From the NCBI GenBank assembly GCA_910576925.1, contig CAJTKB010000019.1, positions 1 through 26,746 of the forward strand: DNA of 26,746 nt, given 5' to 3'. Made by a program: the position numbers and the translations under genes. Under the pieces are notes generated by a model. The model was given only the letters and a program-made list of their open reading frames with translations. It was not told the DNA's origin and made no database searches. The DNA is from an uncultured Bacilli bacterium (GTDB lineage: Bacteria; Bacillota_I; Bacilli_A; RF39; UBA660). This document shows, one piece after another, positions 5,404 through 13,108 of this stretch. Position 1 is the stretch's first letter, and each line of letters begins with the position of its first letter.

Positions 5404-6720
5404 TTACTTTTGAAATTTAAATGAGTAATATGTTATATTGTGATCATTAGAAGAAAATTGTTTTATTACATTATTAATTTTCTCTTCTTCTGCATTTAAT
5501 TCTTTATACCAATATAGCATAAACCCATTTTTATAGTTTTGTTTATAGAATAAATTATAAATATCTCCTATTGTAAAATAGTTTTGTTTGTTTTTATGTG
5601 ATTGATACCATTTATCTTCTAATAGCTGTTTTATATTATCAATACTAGCAGTATTTGAAATTTCTCCAATAATGAAGCCATCATCTTTTAAATATTTTTT
5701 TATTTCATTAATAAAATTTTCTGGTTCTTTTATATCTTCTAATATATTTCCTATTAAAATATAGTCATAATTGTTTTGTTTAAGTTCAGATATTGATTTA
5801 TATACTGTTGCAAAATTTTTTGCAACATTACTTTTATTTTTATTCGGCTCAATCGCATCAATATGTACGTTTCGGAACTTGTATTTTATTTTTAAAATAG
5901 TAATCCCTATACCACAATTTATATCTAATATGTTAACTGGTTTTTCTAATAATTGTATAGAAGCTTCTTTTAGTTCATCAAATGCGAATGATGAGAATCC
6001 CCACTTTTTTTCGAAGTAAGTTCTATTCTTATTAAGTATAGGGTAAAATTTGTTTAAATCCTTTCTGAATTCTGTTCCTAGATAGTGATGAATAAAACAA
6101 TCGTGACATAGCATAAGTTTATAACCTAATTTAATTATTCTTAAGGAAAGATCATTATCTTCAACATAGCCAGGAGAATATTCTTCATCTAGTGATTTTA
6201 TTTTATTTATTACCTCCCTTTTTATCAAAAGACAAAATCCTATTAAAAATGCTTTTTCTTCCCATTTTTCAGAATTAGAAATATTGTTTTTTTCGGCTAA
6301 TATTTGCATTTCATTAAAGTCATTATATTTTATATCAAGGCCTTGTAAATTTTCACTGTGATTACATACTGCTCCAGCTGCACCTATGTTATTATTACTA
6401 TGTAGACAAGTTTTTAAGTTTTTTAACCAATTTTTTGTTACTATAGTGTCATTGTTTAGAAGAAGAATATCATTGTTTTTATTTGCAATTTTAATTCCTT
6501 GATTACATCCTTTAGGAAATCCTAAATTTTCTTCATTAAGAATTATTTTTATATTCTTTTGAGTTTTTAACCATTTTCTTGTATCATCTGTTGAAAAATT
6601 ATCAATAACTATAATTTCATAGGTATCTTTTTCTGTATATTTTTTAATACTTTTAATACATTCTTTAGTGTAATCTAAGTTGTTGTATGTTAATATTATA
6701 ATAGAAGTTTTATTTTGCAT
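5404..6720 (-). CDS. Two-domain glycosyltransferase family 2 / SAM-methyltransferase-like protein
   Basis: 438 residues. Residues 4-225 are a GT-A glycosyltransferase of family 2: a SIIILTYNN first strand, IDNFSTD, NLGFPKGCNQGI, the NND version of the DxD metal/sugar-nucleotide motif at 89-91, and a VEDND acidic motif at 187-190. Residues 255-405 resemble a class I methyltransferase: ILDINCGIG (264-271, a motif I that has C-G-I-G), an acidic IDAIEPN strand end, YDYILIGNILEDI, and an FIIGEIS strand. It would transfer a sugar to a surface polysaccharide or glycoprotein and perhaps methylate it. No membrane segment. Ribosome site AAAGGA. It lies divergent from galE, which fits a sugar-pathway neighbourhood. 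Confidence 0.8.
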   Translation of the reverse strand: MQNKTSIIILTYNNLDYTKECIKSIKKYTEKDTYEIIVIDNFSTDDTRKWLKTQKNIKIILNEENLGFPKGCNQGIKIANKNNDILLLNNDTIVTKNWLKNLKTCLHSNNNIGAAGAVCNHSENLQGLDIKYNDFNEMQILAEKNNISNSEKWEEKAFLIGFCLLIKREVINKIKSLDEEYSPGYVEDNDLSLRIIKLGYKLMLCHDCFIHHYLGTEFRKDLNKFYPILNKNRTYFEKKWGFSSFAFDELKEASIQLLEKPVNILDINCGIGITILKIKYKFRNVHIDAIEPNKNKSNVAKNFATVYKSISELKQNNYDYILIGNILEDIKEPENFINEIKKYLKDDGFIIGEISNTASIDNIKQLLEDKWYQSHKNKQNYFTIGDIYNLFYKQNYKNGFMLYWYKELNAEEEKINNVIKQFSSNDHNITYYSFKFQK

Positions 6721-6917
6721 AACTAGTTTCCTTTCTTATGTATAATATATGCTAGTAGTTTATGAAATTGAAATATAGTAAAATATTTATAATAATAGTT
6801 ATATTGAAAATTAAAATTAATATAATAATTTTATTCTTTTGTTAAAAATAATTGAGTACATATCAACTTTATTAATAAAGTAATTTTCTAAAAGATACTA
6901 ATAATGGAGATGATAAA

Positions 6918-7934
6918 ATGAAAAATATATTAGTAACAGGATGTTGTGGTTATATTGGTAGTCATACTTGTGTATACTTATTGCAAGAAAATTATAATGT
7001 TATTGGTTTAGACAATTTTAGTAATAGTAAGAGAGAAGTATTAGATAAAATAACAATAATTACTGGTAAAAAAATAAAATTCTATGAATGTGATATGTTA
7101 GATAGAGATGGTCTTAATAGAATTTTTAATGATAATAAAATTGATTTAGTAATTGATTTTGCAGCTTATAAAGCTGTAGGAGATAGTGTAATAAATCCAG
7201 TTAAATATTATATAAATAATGTTAGTAGTGTTCTTACTTTATTAGATGTTATGAAAGATCATAATGTAAAGTCACTAATTTTCAGTAGTAGTGCCACAGT
7301 TTATGGAATTCCTAAAGTAGTACCTATTAACGAAGAGTGTGAAACTGGTTTTACTACTAATCCTTATGGAACTAGTAAATATTATGTTGAAAATATTTTA
7401 AATGATTTATATAAGTCTGATAATAATTGGAGTATTTGTATTTTTAGATATTTTAATCCAATAGGAGCACATCCATCAGGACTTATAGGTGATGAACCTA
7501 ACGGAATACCTGCGAATTTGATGCCCTATATATTAAAGGTTGCAAGTAGAGAATTTGAATTTTTAAATATATTTGGTAATGATTATGATACGGTTGATGG
7601 TACTGGGGTTAGAGATTACATTCATATAATTGATCTTTCAAAAGCCCATATTTGTGGTATTAAGAAACTTGAAAAAGAAAAGAGTGGATTTTATATTTAT
7701 AATCTTGGTACTGGTATAGGATATAGTGTTTTAGAGATAGTTAAAATTTTTGAAAAAGTTAATAAAGTAGAAATTCCAATAAAAATAGCAAATAGAAGAG
7801 ATGGTGATATATCAATATGTTATGCCGATTCAACTAAGGCTAAAAATGAACTTAATTGGAAAGCAATATATAGTTTAGAGGATATGTGTAGAGATTCCTA
7901 TAATTTTATGATTAATAATAAGAATAATTTTTAG
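6918..7934 (+). CDS. galE: UDP-glucose 4-epimerase
   Basis: 338 residues, full length for GalE. It interconverts UDP-glucose and UDP-galactose with bound NAD in the cytoplasm (Leloir pathway and precursors for surface glycans). The N-terminal Rossmann motif TGCCGYIGSH (7-16) has the Gly-x-x-Gly-x-x-Gly pattern. The catalytic Ser125 lies in SSSATVYG, and Tyr150 and Lys154 form YxxxK in NPYGTSKYY. FRYFNPIGAHPSG and VRDYIHIIDL are typical family landmarks. Clear ATG with GGAG 10 bases upstream. The divergent neighbour is a GT2 glycosyltransferase that may use its product. Confidence 0.95.
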   Translation: MKNILVTGCCGYIGSHTCVYLLQENYNVIGLDNFSNSKREVLDKITIITGKKIKFYECDMLDRDGLNRIFNDNKIDLVIDFAAYKAVGDSVINPVKYYINNVSSVLTLLDVMKDHNVKSLIFSSSATVYGIPKVVPINEECETGFTTNPYGTSKYYVENILNDLYKSDNNWSICIFRYFNPIGAHPSGLIGDEPNGIPANLMPYILKVASREFEFLNIFGNDYDTVDGTGVRDYIHIIDLSKAHICGIKKLEKEKSGFYIYNLGTGIGYSVLEIVKIFEKVNKVEIPIKIANRRDGDISICYADSTKAKNELNWKAIYSLEDMCRDSYNFMINNKNNF

Positions 7935-7952
7935 TTTCCATTTTTTAAAAGC

Positions 7953-8906
7953 TTATATTTTTCTATTAATCCAAGATACTGATATATCCATAGCAGCTCT
8001 ACAAGCATTTGTTTTGTCTAATTCATTTAGCATTACAAAGTCGTGAATTATTCCTTTAAAACGAATTTGTGTAACATTTACACCTGCTTGCATTAATTTT
8101 GTGGCATAGTTTTCTCCTTCATCTCTTAGAACATCGGCTTCTCCTGTAATAATCATTGTATCTGGTAGGTTTTCTAAATCCTTAATAGAGGCTTTTAATG
8201 GAGAAGCAGTTATTTTGTTTCTTATATTTTTATTAGGTAAGTATTGATCCCAAAACCATTCCATTTGTTTTTTTGTTAAATAATAACCTTCTTTAAATTC
8301 ATTGTATGAGTTGGTATTGAAATTTGAATCAGTTACTGGATAGTATAATAATTGTTTAGAAATTTTGGGACCATTATTATATTTTGATATTAAACATATA
8401 ACTGTAGCCATATTGGCTCCAACACTGTCTCCTGCAATTATTAATTCATTTGTACTTATGTTTATTTTTGCTCTTTTTAAAATGTCTTTACTTGATAATA
8501 AAACATTGTAACATTCTATTAGCGCAGTTGGATATTTTGCTTCTGGAGCTCTTGTATATTCTGGGAATATTAAAATAGAATTTGTTCTACTTGCTAATTC
8601 ACGTACTAGTTTTTCATGAGTGTGAAAACTGCCATAAGTCCAACCTGCTCCATGAATATAGAATATGACTTTATTTATTATTTTTTTGTTTTTTGGTATT
8701 ACTATATATACTGGTATCTTTCTTTTTAATTGTGTATAGTGTGTAGTTCTAATGATATCATTTGGATACTTAAATACTGGACTACTTTGTAATAGTTCTA
8801 ATTTTTCTCTAGCTTTGTTTATTGGTAATTCATATAAGAATGGTGGATTTTTTGTTTCATTTGCTAGATTTTGAGCACTACGTTCTAAAATTATTTTTTC
8901 TTTCAT
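7953..8906 (-). CDS. Alpha/beta hydrolase, HSL-type esterase/lipase
   Basis: 317 residues, no signal peptide. The hormone-sensitive-lipase family oxyanion motif HGAGW is at 85-89 (usual form HGGGW). The nucleophile elbow GDSVG at 159-163 gives Ser161. Asp258 (in GEADVLRDE) and His288 (in IHDFVM) complete the triad at the expected places. Such enzymes hydrolyse short-chain acyl or acetyl esters, possibly from dietary or surface glycans, but the substrate cannot be read from sequence. Ribosome site AAGGAG precedes ATG. The gene ends 18 bases from the convergent galE end, and no clear hairpin separates them. Confidence 0.9.
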   Translation of the reverse strand: MKEKIILERSAQNLANETKNPPFLYELPINKAREKLELLQSSPVFKYPNDIIRTTHYTQLKRKIPVYIVIPKNKKIINKVIFYIHGAGWTYGSFHTHEKLVRELASRTNSILIFPEYTRAPEAKYPTALIECYNVLLSSKDILKRAKINISTNELIIAGDSVGANMATVICLISKYNNGPKISKQLLYYPVTDSNFNTNSYNEFKEGYYLTKKQMEWFWDQYLPNKNIRNKITASPLKASIKDLENLPDTMIITGEADVLRDEGENYATKLMQAGVNVTQIRFKGIIHDFVMLNELDKTNACRAAMDISVSWINRKI

Positions 8907-9044
8907 TAATAGTCTCCTTTATTTAATATATGATATATATTAAATAAAAAGAATAGTTATGAGTTTTAGATGTTTTTAATAATGTTATGTGTTATTATAT
9001 TCGTTAGATAATAAATTTTACAATATTTATAGGAGTGTTATACT

Positions 9045-10790
9045 ATGTGTATTAATAATTATGTTTTGAAGTGGAATTTAGATAATATTTTTAATAGTAC
9101 TAAAGATTTTTATAATAATATCAATGAAGTTAAAGAGTTACTAGTAAAAATTAAAAGATATGAAGATGTTGAATTAGATAGTAATACATTATGCGAGCTT
9201 TTAGACAGTAAATGGAAGATTAGGGAACTAGCTAATAATATTTTATTGTATGGTTCATTAATGTACTATAGTAATGTTAATTCTTCTTTGTATATTAATA
9301 TGAAAACAGATGCTGAAAATTTTAATAATGAAGTTACTACAAGTTTGAATTTTATTGATATAAAAATTTTAAATATAGGTGAAGATAATATTCTTAATTT
9401 TTTGGAGAATAATAAAAAATTATTAATATATAGATTTGCACTTAACAATTTGTTTAGATTAAAAGAGCATTATAGTAGTAAAGTTGATAATTTGAAAATA
9501 AGTAATAATAATAAAAAAGTTGATGAGCAATTAGTCTTATATAATAATCTTTTAAATAGTATAAAATATGGAAGTATTATTGTAGCTGGTAAAAAGATAG
9601 AGCTTAATTCTTTAAATATTAATCAATATATTTCAAATAGAAATAGGGATATTAGAATGAATGCATATTTAAGTGTATATGAATCGTTTAGTAAAGAGAA
9701 GGATAAGTTTTTTGATATTTTAAAAAAAATATGTGATTGTAGAAAACAAAATGCTAAATATGAAAATTATAATACAGTATTAGAAAAGATATTATTTGAA
9801 GAAAATATCGATATAAGTATTATTAATTCGCTTATAAAATCTGTTAATAACAATATTGATTTGATACAGAAGTATTTGAAGATGAAAGCTGAGTTTATTG
9901 GTATTGAAGAGGCACATTTATATGATTTTAATATTAGTATCACTAATGAGTTAGATATAAATTATACATTAGATGAATCAATAGATATTATAAAAAAAGC
10001 TTTAGAGCCATTAGGTAATAAATATTTAGAAGTAGTTGAGGCGTTATTAGATGGTCATATTGATGCTTATATTAATGAAAATAAACATCAATCTATTATA
10101 TTTTCATGGAATACTTATTCATTTATGAACTTTAGGGGACGTTATGTTGATTTAAAAAACTTAATCCATGAAATTGGTCATATAGTCAATTATTATTTGT
10201 CTAAAGAGAAACAACCATATATATATGAGGATGGTACTGTGTTTATCGGAGAAACTTCTTCCATTGTTAATGAGATATTACTTAATAGATATTTATATAA
10301 TAATGCTACTAGTAAAGAGGAAAAAATATTTTATTTGAGCAAAGAAATAGAAAACTATTTTACTTCGATATTTAAACAAACTATGTATACTGAATTTGAA
10401 CAAGAAATATATAATAGTAATAATTTATCTTGTGAATATTTATCTAATAAGTATAGAGATATTGTAAAAAAATATTATGGAAATGGTATTGTCTATGATG
10501 ATATTTTTAAATTTGAATGGACTAGATTAGGGCATTTGTTTAGACATAGCTATTATGTGTATAAGTATGCAACAGGTTTATTAATTGCTAGTATTATAGT
10601 TAATGGATTAGAAAATGGTGATATATCTAATGATAAGTATTTAGAATTTCTTTCTTTAGGTAGTAGTAATTATTCTTTAGAATTATTAAAGTTCTTAGGA
10701 ATTGATTTATGTGATAATAAAGTAATAAATAATGGATTTAATATTTTGAAAAAGGATATTGATAATTTAGATAAAATGATTATTAAATAA
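9045..10790 (+). CDS. pepF: Oligoendopeptidase F (M3 family zinc peptidase)
   Basis: 581 residues, the usual length for PepF. The zinc motif HEIGH gives His375, Glu376 and His379, and the third ligand Glu403 is in FIGETSS, 24 residues after the second His as in family M3. The long helical N-terminal half (with LKEHY and a NRDIRMNAYLSVYESF-like segment) and the C-terminal YKYATGLLIAS segment are typical. It is a cytoplasmic enzyme degrading peptides of roughly 5-20 residues. The start MCINNYVLKWNLDNIF matches the family's usual W-L start region, with AGGAG 11 bases before. Divergent from the esterase gene. Confidence 0.93.
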   Translation: MCINNYVLKWNLDNIFNSTKDFYNNINEVKELLVKIKRYEDVELDSNTLCELLDSKWKIRELANNILLYGSLMYYSNVNSSLYINMKTDAENFNNEVTTSLNFIDIKILNIGEDNILNFLENNKKLLIYRFALNNLFRLKEHYSSKVDNLKISNNNKKVDEQLVLYNNLLNSIKYGSIIVAGKKIELNSLNINQYISNRNRDIRMNAYLSVYESFSKEKDKFFDILKKICDCRKQNAKYENYNTVLEKILFEENIDISIINSLIKSVNNNIDLIQKYLKMKAEFIGIEEAHLYDFNISITNELDINYTLDESIDIIKKALEPLGNKYLEVVEALLDGHIDAYINENKHQSIIFSWNTYSFMNFRGRYVDLKNLIHEIGHIVNYYLSKEKQPYIYEDGTVFIGETSSIVNEILLNRYLYNNATSKEEKIFYLSKEIENYFTSIFKQTMYTEFEQEIYNSNNLSCEYLSNKYRDIVKKYYGNGIVYDDIFKFEWTRLGHLFRHSYYVYKYATGLLIASIIVNGLENGDISNDKYLEFLSLGSSNYSLELLKFLGIDLCDNKVINNGFNILKKDIDNLDKMIIK

Positions 10791-10846
10791 GTATTGCATT
10801 TATAAAGAATTTATTATATCCTTGTAAAGGACTGTTTTAATAGTTT

Positions 10847-11070
10847 ATGATAAGTCTTTAAATATAAAATTCAAAACAGATGATGAAAAAAAGCTTTATA
10901 ATGATCCTTATATTAATAAGATAAACACTCCTTGGAATGAGGCAACTACTAGAATTATTGTTAGAAGAGATTATATAAATAAACAGTCTTCTATTGAATA
11001 TGAAAAATATGGCAAAGAGAAAAGTATAGCCTTATATTTAGATAAAGAAAGGATGATAAATTATGAGTAA
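10847..11070 (+). pseudogene. Small hypothetical gene with frameshifted or missing start
   Basis: A frame from 10828 to the stop at 11068-11070 encodes an orderly protein (KFKTDDEKKLYNDPY, then NTPWNEATTRIIVRRDY). Until codon 76 it contains no ATG, GTG or TTG. An ATG at 10847 in the neighbouring frame gives MISL then stops. Adding one T to the TTT at 10857-10859 would join it smoothly into a protein of about 74 residues. AAAGGA lies at 10826-10831. The stop overlaps the next gene's start by 8 bases, and the next gene's ribosome site lies inside this frame, so the pair was a translationally coupled operon. Function unknown. Confidence 0.5.
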
Positions 11071-11623
11071 TAACGTAATAATAAAAGGAAAAAAATCTAT
11101 AAGTAGTTTGGGAAAGCAAAAAATTAATTTGTATTCTTCTGTGGTAGATTTTAATGTATTTTCTGAAATGATCAAATCTAATCAATTACCATTAGTAGTT
11201 AGATTAAGTACTGAGAAATTGAATGAAAGTAATTCAAATTATCAATCAAATATGTTAAAGAAGTATTATATTAGAAAATGTCAATTCGATGATGAGTTTT
11301 CTAATATATATATGGTACTAGATAGTGTAAAATTAGAAAGAGAATTTTATGAGGAAAAGTTATATATTGATAAGTATTTTGATAATGTGGGGCAAACTTA
11401 TAAGGTAGATGTACTTTATCCTGGAGATTCACATGAAGGTTTTACTAAAATTGGACTATTTAAGCGTAAGGGTATATTATTTGATAAAAGTAGTATAATT
11501 ATTTATTCAATTCGTGATATGTATACTAGTGCTTATAAAAAATATATGGAAAATAATAAAAATATGTTATTAGCTAGTATTGATCAAGAAGACGATATAA
11601 GTTTTGTAAAAAAGAAAAAATAG
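11063..11623 (+). CDS. Hypothetical protein, 186 residues
   Basis: No family recognised. Soluble, Lys-rich, mixed alpha/beta, with a long LEREFYEEKLYIDKYF helix near the middle and a VDVLYPGDSHEGFTKIGLFKRKG segment after it. The C-terminus is a run of lysines. AAAGGATG stands just before ATG, and the start overlaps the stop of the small upstream frame, which suggests coupled translation of two related cytoplasmic proteins. No terminator is visible within 80 bases downstream. Confidence 0.65.
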   Translation: MSNNVIIKGKKSISSLGKQKINLYSSVVDFNVFSEMIKSNQLPLVVRLSTEKLNESNSNYQSNMLKKYYIRKCQFDDEFSNIYMVLDSVKLEREFYEEKLYIDKYFDNVGQTYKVDVLYPGDSHEGFTKIGLFKRKGILFDKSSIIIYSIRDMYTSAYKKYMENNKNMLLASIDQEDDISFVKKKK

Positions 11624-11699
11624 ATTTGTTTTTACTTTTTCTTTTACATTAATTTACAGTTTGCTTTACAATTTGATTTCTTTCTCATTTATTAAAGTG

Positions 11700-11705
11700 T
11701 ATAAT
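11700..11705 (+). promoter_or_regulatory. -10 element for the 11716 gene
   Basis: A TATAAT at 11700-11705 places the transcript start at about 11711-11713. No good -35 is visible. If correct, the transcript begins only a few bases before the GTG at 11716. Confidence 0.4.
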
Positions 11706-11715
11706 TAAAATAGAT

Positions 11716-12363
11716 GTGAAAGAATGTGATATATTGCAAATTATAACTAGTTCAATTAGAAGATTTTTAGAGGATTCCTTTGTTAAAAAGATAGATAATA
11801 TATTAATTAGTGAGTTATTATTAGTTGAAAGTTTAACGATTAATGGTAGAAACTATGACGGAGAAAGAGAAGTTATTTCTTTTCAAGATTTAAAGTATTT
11901 TAAAAATTTAAAGTATTTAGAAGTTTCTAATACTTTAATAACAAAAAGTGCTATAAATATTTTTTCACAATGTAATTATTTGGAAAAAATCATATTTAGG
12001 AATTGTACGTTTAGTAAGCAAATTACTTCCTTGGAAGTGCTTACAAATATTAGAGGTATAAATATATATAAATGTAAGAAATTTGATATTTCTTTTATTA
12101 AAGATCTTATAAATGTTAAAAGAGTATTTATATCTGGAGTTTCAATAGCTAATTTGAAATTATTTATGGGAACAAGACTTTATTCATTAGATATTAGTGG
12201 TGCTATAGTAAGCAGTTTTGAAAGTGTAGAGGAACTTAGTTTAAATAATTTAGTTATTAGTGATGAACAATATTCTAATAATAAAGAAATAATTTTAGAA
12301 TGTAATTATAAGGTTATAGTTATGGCTAGTGATGGATATTATATTAAAAAATGGATAAATTAA
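11716..12363 (+). CDS. Leucine-rich-repeat-like protein, unknown role
   Basis: 215 residues without signal peptide. From about residue 40 there are irregular repeats of roughly 22-24 residues of the LxxLxxLxIxxN type: LLLVESLTINGRNY, LKYFKNLKYLEVSNT, CNYLEKIIFRNCTF, LTNIRGINIYKCKK, INVKRVFISGV and TRLYSLDISGA. This is the pattern of a short cytoplasmic LRR domain, which usually binds another protein. The GTG start at 11716 has no good ribosome site and lies only about 4 bases after the predicted transcript start. Translation may be leaderless or begin at TTG 11734. It ends at a bidirectional terminator facing pflA. Confidence 0.6.
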   Translation: MKECDILQIITSSIRRFLEDSFVKKIDNILISELLLVESLTINGRNYDGEREVISFQDLKYFKNLKYLEVSNTLITKSAINIFSQCNYLEKIIFRNCTFSKQITSLEVLTNIRGINIYKCKKFDISFIKDLINVKRVFISGVSIANLKLFMGTRLYSLDISGAIVSSFESVEELSLNNLVISDEQYSNNKEIILECNYKVIVMASDGYYIKKWIN

Positions 12364-12391
12364 AAAAACTCTAATCATTAGAGCTTTTTTG
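12364..12391. terminator. Bidirectional intrinsic terminator between the LRR-like gene and pflA
   Basis: CTCTAAT-C-ATTAGAG is flanked by AAAAAA on the left and TTTTTT on the right, so it works on both strands. The pflA stop codon lies inside the palindrome. Confidence 0.85.
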
Positions 12392-13108
12392 TTTGTCAAG
12401 AAAAAATTCGAATAATTTATCACATTTTTCTTTATCCATATCTTTTTTATTTTCATATGGGTATGGAATATTTAACTTTATATATTTTTCTCTTCCTAAT
12501 CGATGATATGGTAGAAAATCTACTCTTTCGATATTATTTATTTTTGATAAGTATTTTACTAGGGAAGTAATATATTCAAAAGTATCAGTAAGGTCTGGAA
12601 TTATTACTTGTCTAATCCATACTTTTTTATTACTATTATTTAATTCTGTTATAAATTGTTCTACTTTTTCTATATTTTGGCCTGTTAATTTTTTATATTC
12701 TTCTTTATCTGTGTGTTTTATATCTAATATTATTAAGTCTATTAAATTTAATAGATTTTTATAGTTTCCAAGGCCTACTCCTGATGTATCTATAGCAATA
12801 TTTATATTCTCTTTTTTTAATAGTTTTGAAGTTTCAATTATAAATTCTTGTTGTAAAAGTGGTTCTCCTCCAGAAAATGTAACTCCACCTGTATCTTTAT
12901 AGTATGGTTTAAATCTTTTGATTTTCTTTACTAATTGTTCAGGAGTTATAATATTATCTGTTTTATGCCACATTTCTGGATTATGGCAATACTTACATCT
13001 TAAACTACAGCCATTTAAGAAAACTACAGTACGTATTCCTGGACCATCTACAAGACCAAAACTTTCTATTGAATTTATATTTCCTGTTATCATATTACAT
13101 TTTTTCAT
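12371..13108 (-). CDS. pflA: Pyruvate formate-lyase activating enzyme (radical SAM)
   Basis: 245 residues. It makes the glycyl radical on PflB using S-adenosylmethionine and a 4Fe-4S cluster, in the cytoplasm without oxygen. The cluster ligands Cys34, Cys38 and Cys41 form the CxxxCxxC motif (CSLRCKYC), and TFSGGEP at 77-83 is the SAM-binding GGE motif. DGPGIRTVVFLNGC is the family signature. The reading frame from 13108 overlaps the pflB end by 14 bases. Family members usually begin with MI-G-I-S-E-GxVDGPG, so ATG 13091-13093 (MITGNINSIESFG) is the likelier start. Neither has a good ribosome site, which points to translational coupling to pflB. Confidence 0.95.
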   Translation of the reverse strand: MKKCNMITGNINSIESFGLVDGPGIRTVVFLNGCSLRCKYCHNPEMWHKTDNIITPEQLVKKIKRFKPYYKDTGGVTFSGGEPLLQQEFIIETSKLLKKENINIAIDTSGVGLGNYKNLLNLIDLIILDIKHTDKEEYKKLTGQNIEKVEQFITELNNSNKKVWIRQVIIPDLTDTFEYITSLVKYLSKINNIERVDFLPYHRLGREKYIKLNIPYPYENKKDMDKEKCDKLFEFFLDKQKSSND

